DNA of 64,000 nt from Stutzerimonas sp. S1 (GCF_025966695.1 NZ_JAOEIY010000004.1:129706-193705); one strand, 5' to 3'; shown: positions 1 to 9,420, numbered from the stretch's first letter. Notes: a model not told the origin generated them from the sequence alone. Made by a program: numbers and translations.

Positions 1-74
<74 letters not shown>

Positions 75-80
75 ATTTAA

Positions 81-107
81 AAAGGCCACTCAAACGAGTG
101 GCCTTTT
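81..107 (+). terminator. Rho-independent terminator of the first tRNA-fMet
   Basis: AAAGGCCACTC and GAGTGGCCTTTTT form a perfect stem around an AAAC loop, followed by a T run. It starts seven bases after the CCA end. Confidence 0.9.
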
Positions 108-177
108 TCGTTTCAGTGCAGCCGTGCCACACATTCAGCTAACTGGCTGAATAAAAAACATTTTTTCGAATGAATGC

Positions 178-205
178 TTGACATGCCACTCTCAGACAGT
201 AGAAT
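178..205 (+). promoter_or_regulatory. Sigma70-type promoter of the second tRNA-fMet
   Basis: A perfect -35 box TTGACA (178-183) and a -10 box TAGAAT (200-205) are separated by 16 bp. The expected start point is within a base or two of the mature tRNA 5' end at 212, so the precursor would have almost no leader. The second copy therefore has its own promoter. Confidence 0.75.
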
Positions 206-211
206 TCACGG

Positions 212-288
<77 letters not shown>

Positions 289-294
289 ATTTAG

Positions 295-322
295 AAAGGC
301 CACTCAAGCGAGTGGCCTTTTT
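295..322 (+). terminator. Rho-independent terminator of the second tRNA-fMet
   Basis: Same hairpin as after the first copy, with loop AAGC instead of AAAC, followed by a T run. The single loop change keeps the stem intact. Confidence 0.9.
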
Positions 323-330
323 CGTTTCAG

Positions 331-1053
331 GACGGTCGACAACGGAGCGCGTTGCGGCCAAGTGACGATGCGGTTGAATTTCTCGAAGACTCGGCCGCGA
401 AAGACGATGAGTCGCCCGCCCGCACCATCGCCGCCCTCCCCCTTTCAAGAATGTCGCCTCGGCATCGCTTTCGACGATAGCAATCTTGTGCCCCGCCTAA
501 GCGCATCTCCGCGCGAATCGCCACCGCCCAAACATATTGTTATTACAAGCCGCGTTTAAAAGTTTTCCTTTATTTCGATAAGCAGCAAAATAATCGATAA
601 AAACAGTCAACTTTTGTCCGCGAAGTCACCTTAGAACGACCTTATGGCCCGCAATCCGCCTAAGGATTGATTCCTCTCGCGGTGGCGTCAAAAATATTTT
701 TCCTTTTTATTCATTTAGTTACGCGATCAAATCAACCACAAGCAACGACGACAACAAAAAACCGTCTCGAGTTCTTGACTTCGATCACATAATGTCGGAT
801 ACCTATTATCGAAACGGAGTGGTGCGTTGCGAGCAGTTAAGATCATTGGGAACGATCAAGTTCAGCAGCGAAGTTTTACGCCTCTGTTAAGCCAGAAAAT
901 TGTCAATACTGCGGCACTTTTAGATTCTGTCTTTTTTGCGAGCTGAAAGATTAGCCGAGTGCGGTAGCTTTGCCCAAATTAAGCCATTCGCGCCTTGCAG
1001 TTATACACAACCAACCTGGCCTAATAGCTGCGATGTTTTTAGAAGCTGCTTTT
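331..1053. other. AT-rich gene-free leader upstream of the polysaccharide operon
   Basis: No convincing gene is seen; short reading frames here have no recognisable product or ribosome site. Base composition falls sharply after about 540. A 12-base string CTGTTAAGCCAG at 884-895 equals part of the JUMPStart element of enterobacterial polysaccharide operons. A second ops-like core, GCGGTAGC, lies at 961-968. The operon promoter must lie upstream of these, but I cannot assign its boxes confidently. Confidence 0.6.
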
Positions 1054-1086
1054 ATCAACTTTTAATAGTTGATGGGCGGTAGCATT
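1054..1086 (+). promoter_or_regulatory. ops element with preceding pause-type hairpin
   Basis: GGCGGTAGCATT at 1075-1086 matches the ops consensus (GGCGGTAG followed by a C or T, any base, then T), the DNA site that recruits RfaH to paused RNA polymerase. Directly upstream, ATCAACT (1054-1060) and AGTTGAT (1067-1073) form a perfect 7-bp hairpin. The hairpin ends 11 bases before the expected pause base T1085, the spacing of hairpin-stabilised pauses. An RfaH-type gene is present in the operon at 8914. Confidence 0.7.
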
Positions 1087-1291
1087 GCCTGAAATAAATC
1101 GCAGATAGTCGAACCAGAAAACTATCCACGCTGGCATTGTCAATTGCCTCGCCCAACAAGAAGCGACGCAAGGAAGCGACGATTTCCTTTTCATTCAGTA
1201 CGTTACCGGCCTCACATCACACTGATTGAGAGCTTCACTCAGGCGCAAGCCACCGGTAATTAACAGCAATTCTTCATATCAAAGCCTTTTT

Positions 1292-2086
1292 ATGCGGGAG
1301 AAACTCGTGCGCCCTCAATTTCTTAACTTCGGCGATGAGGTCATTGCTGCTATCGCTCAGGATATGAATAAAAACGGTTACGCCTGCATTCCTGGCTTCC
1401 TCAATGAGCAACAACTAGCACAGCTTCGAGAGCAAGTGGCGACCGAGGCCAATATCCATAACGGCCAATACTTCGCCCACCACGGCGACACCGCCTTGGC
1501 GGGGAGTCTGCTGGTTTCGCTGAAAGCGGCTCCTGAGCTCCAGTCGCTGCTCCAGGAGGTTTATCGCCAAGGAGCCGGGCAGACAGCACCGAGCAGCGAA
1601 ATCTTCCCCGTGCTGCGCTGTGTTCAAGGCGACAGCGGCCGCCGGGAGTCGAATTGCTTTCATTTCGACGCCACGCTGGTGACTGCCTTGGTGCCCGTCG
1701 AGATCCCCCAAGAGGGCAAGGAGAACGAGCGCGGTCATCTGCTGGTGTTTCCCAACCTGCGGCGCGTGCGCTCGAACGTGTTGATCAACGTGGCGGAAAA
1801 AGCGCTGGTGCAGAACGCATTTAGTCGCAAGCTGATCAGCCTCGGGATCGTCCTGCGGCTGCTCAGGCCGCAGCGCCTGCAGCTGGTGCCGGGCAATCTC
1901 TATCTGTTCTGGGGTTATCGCTCACTGCACGCCAACGAACCCTGCAATCCCGCATTTCGCCGTGCCACCGCGATTTTCCATTACGGCGATCCGCACGCCG
2001 GCAGCCTGCTGACCAGCCTGATCCTCACCATCAATCAGCATCGAGCCCGTCGTGCCAGCCAGGTTGGCGATCACCAACCCGTCTGA
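1292..2086 (+). CDS. Phytanoyl-CoA dioxygenase-like Fe(II)/2-oxoglutarate oxygenase
   Basis: Probably hydroxylates a small molecule or a sugar/acyl precursor using iron and 2-oxoglutarate. The HxD iron ligands are H124 and D126 (HFDA), the distal histidine is about H213 (SLHANEP), and the co-substrate arginine is about R224 (RRATAIF). It is 264 aa from the ATG at 1292; a TTG at 1226 would add 22 low-complexity residues without a ribosome site. It is the first gene of the polysaccharide operon, downstream of the ops element. The substrate is unknown. Its place beside an aminotransferase suggests it helps make an unusual sugar substituent (inference). Confidence 0.7.
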   Translation: MREKLVRPQFLNFGDEVIAAIAQDMNKNGYACIPGFLNEQQLAQLREQVATEANIHNGQYFAHHGDTALAGSLLVSLKAAPELQSLLQEVYRQGAGQTAPSSEIFPVLRCVQGDSGRRESNCFHFDATLVTALVPVEIPQEGKENERGHLLVFPNLRRVRSNVLINVAEKALVQNAFSRKLISLGIVLRLLRPQRLQLVPGNLYLFWGYRSLHANEPCNPAFRRATAIFHYGDPHAGSLLTSLILTINQHRARRASQVGDHQPV

Positions 2087-2165
2087 AATAACCGCCCGCT
2101 TCCCTCACCGCAGCTCTCGCCGGCAACCGGACATCGGACCGAATGGCGCCGATAAGGAAATCGAC

Positions 2166-3344
2166 ATGATCAACGTGACCAAGTCTTATCTGGGCAACAA
2201 AGAGAAGTTCATGGCGTATGTCGACCGCATCTACAACACCGGCTGGCTGACCAACCACGGCCCACTGGTGCTGGCGCTGGAGGAGCGGTTGAAGGAGTAC
2301 CTGGGGGTGAAAAACATCATCCTCACCAACAACGGCACCATTGCACTGCAGATCGCCTATCGGGCTTTGGGCATCACCGGCAGCGCGATCACTACGCCGT
2401 TCAGCTTCGTCGCCACCACCAGTTCGTTGCAGTGGGAAGGCATCCGGCCAATCTTCGCCGACATCGACAGCGCGACCTGGAACCTGGACCCGGATCAGAT
2501 CGAGGCACGAATCGAGCACGACACCACTGCCATCGTCGCGACGCATGTATTCGGCAATCCCTGCGCCGTTGAACGTATCCAGCAGATCGCCACCAAGCAC
2601 GACCTGAAGGTCGTCTATGACGGTGCCCACGCCTTTGGCGTCCGCCTGGGTGGCCAGTCGGTATTCAATTGGGGCGATATCAGCACCCTGAGTTTTCATG
2701 CCACCAAGCTGTTCCATACCATCGAGGGCGGCGCGATCGTCACCAACGATGATGCGCTCGCAGCGCGGATAAGGCTGCTGTGCAACTTCGGCATCGTCGA
2801 TACCGACGTCATTCAAGGCATCGGCATCAACGCCAAACTCAATGAGTTCGCAGCAGCGATGGGGCTGTGCATCCTCGACGATATCGAAGGCATCCTTGAG
2901 CAGCGCGCCGAGATCGGCCATCGCTACGAGCTCGCGCTGGCGGACTATTTCGAGCTGCAGCTGCCGCAACCCGACAGCCAACGCAACTACAGCTACTTCC
3001 CCATTGCGCTGGCAAGTGAGCGCCAGCTGCTGCGTAGTCGCGAACAACTGAACGATAACGGCATCAATCCGCGCCGCTACTTCTACCCGTCGCTCGACAC
3101 ACTCGAGTACCTGCAACCTCAGGTGCCACAACCACGCTCACGGGCGCTGAGCCGTAAGGTGCTGTGCCTGCCGATCTACCCGGGATTGCCGGTCAAGGTG
3201 CAGAACAGAGTCATCCAGACACTGATCCAGGAATCGATCCACAGCGAACAAGCCAGCCGCGCCATGTTCCATCCGTTGGCCGAAGCCTTCGGTCTGCTCG
3301 CAACGCCACAGCTGAGCGGCGCTGCCTGCAAACGCATCTCCTGA
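2166..3344 (+). CDS. DegT/DnrJ/EryC1/StrS family sugar aminotransferase
   Basis: PLP-dependent transaminase of 392 aa that would turn a nucleotide-linked keto-sugar into an amino sugar. The Schiff-base lysine is K181 in SFHATKLFHT. The PLP-binding stretch VYDGAHAFG and the N-terminal NGTIALQ segment are also present. The start is the ATG at 2166, with AAGGA seven bases upstream; the frame is open further 5' but overlaps the previous gene. In this operon it most likely supplies an amino-hexose for the repeat unit. The exact sugar cannot be told from sequence alone. Confidence 0.85.
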   Translation: MINVTKSYLGNKEKFMAYVDRIYNTGWLTNHGPLVLALEERLKEYLGVKNIILTNNGTIALQIAYRALGITGSAITTPFSFVATTSSLQWEGIRPIFADIDSATWNLDPDQIEARIEHDTTAIVATHVFGNPCAVERIQQIATKHDLKVVYDGAHAFGVRLGGQSVFNWGDISTLSFHATKLFHTIEGGAIVTNDDALAARIRLLCNFGIVDTDVIQGIGINAKLNEFAAAMGLCILDDIEGILEQRAEIGHRYELALADYFELQLPQPDSQRNYSYFPIALASERQLLRSREQLNDNGINPRRYFYPSLDTLEYLQPQVPQPRSRALSRKVLCLPIYPGLPVKVQNRVIQTLIQESIHSEQASRAMFHPLAEAFGLLATPQLSGAACKRIS

Positions 3345-3350
3345 AACTTC

Positions 3351-4898
3351 ATGGAAGATCCAATCACCATGCCCGATCCGAAACGGCTTTCGGTATTGCG
3401 CAACACCGGCCTGAACTACCTGGGCCAGGCGTACGCACTGCTGGTCGGCATCATCATCCTGCCGTTCTACCTCAGCCATTTGGGCGCCGAGGCGTACGGC
3501 CTGATCGGCTTCTTCGCGGTGCTGCAGGCCTGGTTGCAACTGCTCGATGCCGGGCTATCCCCCTCGCTGGTCCGGCAGGTGGCGCACTATCGGGGCCAGA
3601 AGACCGATTTCGGCGAACTGAGCGAGCCCGGTCGACTGCTGCGCTCGTTCGAGATCATCTTCGTACCGATCACCCTGCTGACCTGGCTGAGCATCCACAG
3701 CGCCAGTGGCTGGATTGCCGACCACTGGCTGCAGGCCCATGAGCTGAGCAGCGCGACCATCGTGCAGTGCATCAGTCTGATGGGCGTGCTGGTTGGCCTG
3801 CGGCTATACGCGACCCTGTACAAGAGCGGCCTGCAGGGGCTGGAGCTACACGGCTGGCTGAACGGCGCAAACATGCTGATCGCCACCCTTCGCTACTTCG
3901 GCGGACTTTTCCTGGTTGCCTTCATCACCCAGGACCCACGGGACTTCTTCGTATTCCAGGTCGCCGTAGCACTGATCGAGACGCTGCTGCTGGCTTCCAA
4001 GGCCTATACCCAGATGCCAAATCCACACTTGTTCACCGGCTTCGACTGGAGCGTGGTCAAGCCGGTACTGCCCTTCGCCGCGGGGATGACGCTGACGTCG
4101 GTGCTGTGGATCATCCTCACCCAGCTGGACAAGGTGCTGCTCTCGAACGTGCTGCTGCTCAAGGAGTACGGCTATTTCTCGCTGGTGGCATTGATCGCCA
4201 CCGGCCTACTCACCCTGACCAATCCACTGGTGCAGACGCTGCTGCCGCGCATGACCATGCTGACCGCCGAGGGGCGGATCGCCGACATGCGCGCGCTGTA
4301 CCTCAACGCCAGCCGCTTCGTCTGCAGCGTGCTCTTTCCGATGGCGGCGGTGATCGCCTTCCACTCGCGCGAGCTGATCTTCGCCTGGACCGGCGATGCC
4401 CAGGCCGCCGCATGGAGCGAGCCGATCCTCGCCTGGTATGTCATGGGCAGCGCGATCATGGCGGTGGGAGCGTTCCAGTTCTACCTGCAGTACGCCTACG
4501 GGCAACTGCGCCTGCACATCTGGTACAGCGTCGTCTCCACCGCAATCAGCATTCCATTGGTGATCTACGCCGTAATGGCACACGGCGTCCTTGGCGCGGC
4601 GCTGGCCTGGTTCGGCCTACGCCTGGTCACCTTCATCATCTGGCCGCCGATGGTGCACCAGCGCTTCGCTCCCGGCCTGCATGGCATCTGGTTGCGGGAC
4701 CTGTTGCGTATCACCGCGATGACGATCCTGGGCCTGCTGATCGGCGAACCACTGTTCGACGCCATCGCCAGCGACGACCGCATCGACATTCTGCTCGGGC
4801 TCGCCACGAGCGGCCTGATCTGCCTGTTGCTGGTCGCCGCCAGCTCCAAGCCGCTGGTTCTCAAACTCTACGTACTGATCACCAAACCGAGTCTGTGA
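3351..4898 (+). CDS. Wzx-type polysaccharide flippase (MOP superfamily)
   Basis: Integral membrane protein of 515 aa with about twelve or more hydrophobic segments along its length. It begins with the typical RNTGLNYLGQ segment followed by a first membrane helix. The family moves undecaprenyl-linked repeat units across the inner membrane. It starts 7 bases after the aminotransferase stop; an in-frame ATG at 3369 is an alternative, with GGAAG at 3353. The glycosyltransferase gene begins two bases after its stop, indicating one transcript. 'Wzx' is a family-level call. Confidence 0.85.
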   Translation: MEDPITMPDPKRLSVLRNTGLNYLGQAYALLVGIIILPFYLSHLGAEAYGLIGFFAVLQAWLQLLDAGLSPSLVRQVAHYRGQKTDFGELSEPGRLLRSFEIIFVPITLLTWLSIHSASGWIADHWLQAHELSSATIVQCISLMGVLVGLRLYATLYKSGLQGLELHGWLNGANMLIATLRYFGGLFLVAFITQDPRDFFVFQVAVALIETLLLASKAYTQMPNPHLFTGFDWSVVKPVLPFAAGMTLTSVLWIILTQLDKVLLSNVLLLKEYGYFSLVALIATGLLTLTNPLVQTLLPRMTMLTAEGRIADMRALYLNASRFVCSVLFPMAAVIAFHSRELIFAWTGDAQAAAWSEPILAWYVMGSAIMAVGAFQFYLQYAYGQLRLHIWYSVVSTAISIPLVIYAVMAHGVLGAALAWFGLRLVTFIIWPPMVHQRFAPGLHGIWLRDLLRITAMTILGLLIGEPLFDAIASDDRIDILLGLATSGLICLLLVAASSKPLVLKLYVLITKPSL

Positions 4899-4899
4899 G

Positions 4900-5832
4900 A
4901 TGGAATTGAAGAGCGAACAGGCCATCAGATTGCGCTGGAATGGCAAAACCGAACCATTGCTAAGCGTCATCTGCCTGACCTACAACCACGCCGCCTTTAT
5001 CAGGAAGACCCTGGAAAGCTTCCTCCAGCAGGAAACGGATTTCCCCTTCGAAGTGATCGTGCACGACGATGCCTCGACGGACACGACCGCAACGATCATC
5101 GCCGACTATACGGCGCGCTATCCGAGCATCGTCAAACCGATCTACCAGCAGCAGAACCAGTTCAGCCTCGGCGTGCCGTTCAGCACCCGGCTGTTCGCCC
5201 GAGCGGCCGGCAAGTACATCGCCTATTGCGAGGGCGACGATTACTGGACCGACCCGCGCAAGCTGCAGATCCAGGTGGACTTTCTCGAACGCAATCGCGA
5301 CTACGTGCTGACCTACCACGATGCCTTCGTGTTCAACAGCCAGGGAATCGTTCGCAGCCCGCAGTTCACCGGCAAGTACCGCAAGGACGCCACCGCTCTG
5401 GAGCTGATGCGAGGCCGGCCGATCTCGACGCTGACCGTATGTTTTCGCAACCTGCTGCAGGAACTGCCACCGGAACTCCTGCGCGTGGAGGTGCTGGATA
5501 TCTGCTGGTGGTCGCTGCTCGGCGCCTATGGCAAGGGCAAGTTCATTGCCGAGATCGAGCCGGCGGCCTATCGCGTCCACGAAGGCGGCATCTTCTCCAT
5601 GCGCTCGAGCAAGCAGCGTATCCAGATGACGATGCATGCCCATTACTGCCTCGCGCGCTATTACCAGCGCATCGGCAATCGAGCGCTGCACGAATACTTC
5701 CTGGTGCAGGTAATCGGTGAGTGCCTGTCGCTCATCTCCCCACCGAACAAGCTCCAGGCGCTTACCAGCGTCGCTCAGAACCTCGGGCTCAATCTGCTGC
5801 GCCGTTTGAGCCCGCGGCTGGCGAAAGGCTGA
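4900..5832 (+). CDS. Family 2 glycosyltransferase
   Basis: Cytoplasmic GT-A fold enzyme of 310 aa. It opens with LLSVICLTYNH, has the nucleotide-binding HDDAST (D56-D57) and the metal-binding EGDDYW, all typical of GT2. It should add one sugar from a nucleotide donor to the lipid-linked repeat unit. No membrane segments are evident. Sugar and linkage are unknown. Confidence 0.85.
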   Translation: MELKSEQAIRLRWNGKTEPLLSVICLTYNHAAFIRKTLESFLQQETDFPFEVIVHDDASTDTTATIIADYTARYPSIVKPIYQQQNQFSLGVPFSTRLFARAAGKYIAYCEGDDYWTDPRKLQIQVDFLERNRDYVLTYHDAFVFNSQGIVRSPQFTGKYRKDATALELMRGRPISTLTVCFRNLLQELPPELLRVEVLDICWWSLLGAYGKGKFIAEIEPAAYRVHEGGIFSMRSSKQRIQMTMHAHYCLARYYQRIGNRALHEYFLVQVIGECLSLISPPNKLQALTSVAQNLGLNLLRRLSPRLAKG

Positions 5833-5875
5833 TCCACAGAACTCCGCTTCACCGCACCATCAGGATGGACCCCAA

Positions 5876-8086
5876 ATGACTGCACTGACCCGCTCTTCGC
5901 TGGAATACGACACGGACAGCCGTATCGACCTGGCAGGCATCATGCGCACGGCCTTCGATCACAAGGGCCTGATTGCCGCTATCACAGGCTGTTTCGTTGC
6001 CCTCGGCATCGCCTATGCCGTGGTCGCCACGCCGATCTATGAAGCCACCGCAATGATTCAGATCGAGCCGAAGAAAACCGGTATCACCGGCGTCCCGGAA
6101 GTCGTGCCCCGGCCGGACTCGGTCTCCCAGGCCGTCACCGAGATCTCGCTGCTCAAATCACGCGCCGTGCTGGGCAAGACGGTGCAGAATCTGAAGCTCT
6201 ACATCACTGCCAAACCGAAGTATCTGCCGCTGCTGGGTGGCTATCTCGCGCGCCAGCATGACCCGGAAACCGACGGCGACCTCGCCACACCGCTGCTCGG
6301 ACTCACCAGTTACGCCTGGGGCGGCGAGAAGATCGAAGTGTTCCAGCTGGATGTTCCGCCGGCATATCTGGGCGAGAAGCTGACCCTGGTGACCGGCGCG
6401 GATGGCGCCTATCACATCCAGGACGACGAGCAGGCCGTGATCCTGCGTGGCAAAGTGGGCCAGGCCGTCGCCAGTCGCGGCTTCAAGGTACAGATCAGCG
6501 AACTGGTGGCGCGCCCCGACACCGAGTTCGTGCTGGTGCGCAATCGCTCGCAGACCACAGCGCTGGACTACCAGGATCGCCTCAAGGTGGGTGAAGCCGG
6601 GAAGGACTCGGGCATCATCTACCTGTCGCTGGAAGATCCCGACGCGCAGAAGGCCAACGACGTACTGGACGAGATCAGCAGCCTGTACGTTCGCCAGAAC
6701 GTCGAGCGCAGCTCGGCCGAAGCGGCGCAGCGTCTGGAGTTCCTGCGCTCGCAGCTGCCCCTGGTGCGCAAGGAGCTGGAGAAAGCCGAGGCGGCGCTAA
6801 ATGACTATCAGACCAGCGCCAAATCGGTGGATATCAGCATCGAAACCGAGTCGGTGCTGGAACAGATCGTCGACATAGAAAAACTGCTGTCCGAGCACAA
6901 CCTCAAGCGCGTCGAGTACAACCGCCTGTACACCCGCGAGCACCCGATCTACCAGACCCTGATGACCAAGATCGGCCAGCTGCAGGCGCAGAAGGATCAG
7001 TTGCTCAAGAAGGTCGATGCCCTGCCGGAAACCCAGCAGGAGCTCCTGCGGCTCAAGCGCGACATGGAGGTCACCACCGAAACCTACACCCTGCTGATGA
7101 ATCAGGCACAGGAGCAGGACATCCTGCGCGCCGGCACCATCGGTAACGTGCGCATCATCGACAACGCCTACACCACCACCGAGAAGCCAGCCAAGCCGAT
7201 CCGTCCGTTGATCGTCGGCATCGCCCTGTTCCTCGGGCTGCTGGTATCGGCAATGGTCATCCTGCTGCGCCAGGCGTTCTATCGCGGCGTGGAAAGCCCC
7301 GACGTGATCGAGAAGCTCGGTATCCCGGTGTATGCCGCCACGCCCTTCTCGAGCAAGCAGGAACAACTGCACAAGGCGTGCAAGGTGCACAACGGGCTGG
7401 CCAAGCTGCTCAGCCTGAGCGATCCAGCCGACCTGGCAGTGGAGTCCATGCGCAGCCTGCGCACCAGCCTCAAGTTCGCCATGCTCGAAGCGCGCAACAA
7501 GGTCCTGATGATCACCAGCCCGACGCCGGCGGTGGGCAAGTCGTTCGTCTCCAGCAACCTGGCGGCGGTGATCGCGCAGAGTGGCCAGCGCGTGCTGCTG
7601 ATCGATGCCGACATGCGCCGCGGCTACCTGCACAAGATCTTCGATCTGACGCCGCGCCACGGCCTGTCCGATGCGCTTGCCTCGGCAATGCCGCTGAGCG
7701 AGGTAGTTCGGCATACCGCACAGAAAAACCTGCATTTCATCTCGTGCGGCTGCAATGCACCCAATCCGTCCGAGCTGCTGATGCACGACAACTTCGCCAA
7801 GTTGCTCAAGGACGCCGAGAACTTCTACGACTTCATCATCGTCGACACCCCGCCAGTACTGGCCGTGACCGATGCCGTGCTGGTTGCCCAGCAGGCCGGC
7901 ACCAGCCTGCTGGTCACGCGCTTCGGCATGAGCACCGCCGCGCAGATCGAGGCCGCCAAACGACGCCTGATGCATAACGGTGTGCTGCTCAAGGGCGCCA
8001 TTCTCAATGGCGTCAAGCGGCGCGCCTCGAATTCGGCGTACGACACCGGCGCCTACGGTTACTACAGCTATCCCCAGAAAGCCTGA
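5876..8086 (+). CDS. Wzc-type chain-length regulator and tyrosine autokinase
   Basis: 736-aa inner-membrane co-polymerase fused to a BY-kinase. Two membrane helices (about 33-52 and 443-463) flank a long periplasmic Wzz-like region with coiled-coil stretches. The cytoplasmic kinase has Walker A SPTPAVGKS (about 547-555), Walker A' LLIDADMRRG (about 575) and Walker B FIIVDTPP (about 653). The C-terminus is tyrosine-rich (YDTGAYGYYSYPQKA), as expected for autophosphorylation. It controls polymer length and export. Partner genes for Wza and the phosphatase Wzb are not seen in this window. Confidence 0.9.
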   Translation: MTALTRSSLEYDTDSRIDLAGIMRTAFDHKGLIAAITGCFVALGIAYAVVATPIYEATAMIQIEPKKTGITGVPEVVPRPDSVSQAVTEISLLKSRAVLGKTVQNLKLYITAKPKYLPLLGGYLARQHDPETDGDLATPLLGLTSYAWGGEKIEVFQLDVPPAYLGEKLTLVTGADGAYHIQDDEQAVILRGKVGQAVASRGFKVQISELVARPDTEFVLVRNRSQTTALDYQDRLKVGEAGKDSGIIYLSLEDPDAQKANDVLDEISSLYVRQNVERSSAEAAQRLEFLRSQLPLVRKELEKAEAALNDYQTSAKSVDISIETESVLEQIVDIEKLLSEHNLKRVEYNRLYTREHPIYQTLMTKIGQLQAQKDQLLKKVDALPETQQELLRLKRDMEVTTETYTLLMNQAQEQDILRAGTIGNVRIIDNAYTTTEKPAKPIRPLIVGIALFLGLLVSAMVILLRQAFYRGVESPDVIEKLGIPVYAATPFSSKQEQLHKACKVHNGLAKLLSLSDPADLAVESMRSLRTSLKFAMLEARNKVLMITSPTPAVGKSFVSSNLAAVIAQSGQRVLLIDADMRRGYLHKIFDLTPRHGLSDALASAMPLSEVVRHTAQKNLHFISCGCNAPNPSELLMHDNFAKLLKDAENFYDFIIVDTPPVLAVTDAVLVAQQAGTSLLVTRFGMSTAAQIEAAKRRLMHNGVLLKGAILNGVKRRASNSAYDTGAYGYYSYPQKA

Positions 8087-8109
8087 ACACCCGCACAAGG
8101 AGATGCCCC

Positions 8110-8856
8110 GTGTTCCGAACCATCGCCATGATGCAGCCCTACCTTTTTCCGTATCTGGGCTACTTTCAACTGATCAACGTCAGCGATGTCTTCGTGCTGG
8201 GCGATGACCTCCAGTACGAAAAGGGCTCATGGATGAACCGTAACCGGGTTCTGGTCAACGGCCAGCCCAAGCTGATCACCTTCCCCCTGAAGAAAGGCCA
8301 TTTGGGCGAGCGCATCAACCAGCGCTGGCTCAGCGACGATTTCGAGCGGGAAGCCGAAGCTTTGCTGAAGATGCTCGAGCGCTGCTATGCCAAGGCGCCG
8401 CAGCACGCCAGCGTCATGCCGCTGCTGCGCTCGATCCTCGAGTACCCCGAGCGCAACCTGGCGCTGTTCACCGAGCATTCGCTGCGTCGCCTGTGCCAGT
8501 ACATCGGCATCACCACGCCGATCTTCCGCGGCTCCGACCTCTGTCTGCCGCCGGTGATGGACAAGCAGGACCGGGTCATCCAGATCGCCCGGCGCATGGA
8601 CGGTGAGCTGTACCTCAACCCCATCGGCGGGATCGACCTGTACTGCCCGGCGCGTTTTCGCGCCGAAGGCCTGCTGTTGCGTTTCCTGCGCATGGACGAC
8701 GAGCTGACCTACCCGCAGCTCAAACACGCGTTCGTGCCCTCGCTATCGATCATCGACGTACTGATGTTCAACGATCAGGAAGCCATCAAGGACATGCTCG
8801 GCCGCTTCTCCGTCATCGAAGGCCGCGAGTCGAGGCCAACCCTGCACCTCGCCTGA
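8110..8856 (+). CDS. WbqC family protein
   Basis: 248 aa, GTG start at 8110 with AAGGAG seven bases upstream. The N-terminus MMQPYLFPYLGYFQLI and the following DDLQYEKGSWMNRN are the hallmarks of the WbqC family, found in O-antigen and capsule clusters. The biochemical activity is not firmly known; it is usually linked to modification of amino sugars. Its partner here may be the aminotransferase at 2166 (inference). Confidence 0.8.
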   Translation: MFRTIAMMQPYLFPYLGYFQLINVSDVFVLGDDLQYEKGSWMNRNRVLVNGQPKLITFPLKKGHLGERINQRWLSDDFEREAEALLKMLERCYAKAPQHASVMPLLRSILEYPERNLALFTEHSLRRLCQYIGITTPIFRGSDLCLPPVMDKQDRVIQIARRMDGELYLNPIGGIDLYCPARFRAEGLLLRFLRMDDELTYPQLKHAFVPSLSIIDVLMFNDQEAIKDMLGRFSVIEGRESRPTLHLA

Positions 8857-8913
8857 TCATTTTCACCCTGGCCATTGGGAAGTTGGCCGGCTCATTCACG
8901 GGAAGGACGCCAC

Positions 8914-9420
8914 ATGACACCGCTCAATTCACCCCGCTGGTACCTCATCCAGACCAAACCGCGCCAGGAGGCGCGTGCCGAAGAGCATCTGTGCCGCCAG
9001 AACTTCGAGTGCTACCGCCCGCTGCGTACCCAACCGACTTCCAAGGCGCAGTCCAAGCATGTCGAACCATTGTTTCCGGGGTACCTGTTCATCCGCCTCG
9101 ATCGCGATCAGGACAACTGGTATCCGATTCGCTCGACGCGCGGTGTTAGCCGCGTGGTGAGCTTCGGCGGTCAACCGCTACCGGTACAGGACGAGCTGAT
9201 CGACCAACTGCGACAACGAATCGCCGCACCGGCTGCTTCCGCTGCCACGCCAGCGTTTCAGCCGGGCGAGCGGGTCCATGTCACCGGTGGCGGCTTCCAG
9301 GACCTGGAAGCGATTTTCGTCGCCACCGATGGCGAGCAGCGCTCGATCATCCTGCTCAACCTGCTGCAACGTCAGCAAAGAGTCCGGGTGCCGAACCACT
9401 ATCTGCAGTGTTTTGCATGA
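8914..9420 (+). CDS. rfaH: RfaH-type NusG paralogue (operon-specific antiterminator)
   Basis: 168 aa. The N-terminal NGN domain has WYLIQTKPRQE and EPLFPGYLFIRL. The C-terminal KOW-like domain (about 115-168: FQPGERVHVTGGGFQDLEAIF, then ILLNLLQRQQRV) is closer to RfaH than to housekeeping NusG. The start is the ATG at 8914, with GGAAGGA upstream; a TTG at 8875 is rejected. RfaH proteins bind ops DNA at paused polymerase and suppress Rho termination in long polysaccharide operons. An ops element lies at 1075, so this factor probably acts on its own operon. Confidence 0.85.
   Translation: MTPLNSPRWYLIQTKPRQEARAEEHLCRQNFECYRPLRTQPTSKAQSKHVEPLFPGYLFIRLDRDQDNWYPIRSTRGVSRVVSFGGQPLPVQDELIDQLRQRIAAPAASAATPAFQPGERVHVTGGGFQDLEAIFVATDGEQRSIILLNLLQRQQRVRVPNHYLQCFA

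Noticed and set aside
1226..1291. TTG start at 1226 for the dioxygenase
   Set aside because: No ribosome site and the added residues look non-coding; ATG 1292 precedes the conserved region.
6797..8098. Minus-strand frame opposite the Wzc kinase (433 codons)
   Set aside because: Shadow of the kinase gene; no recognisable product.
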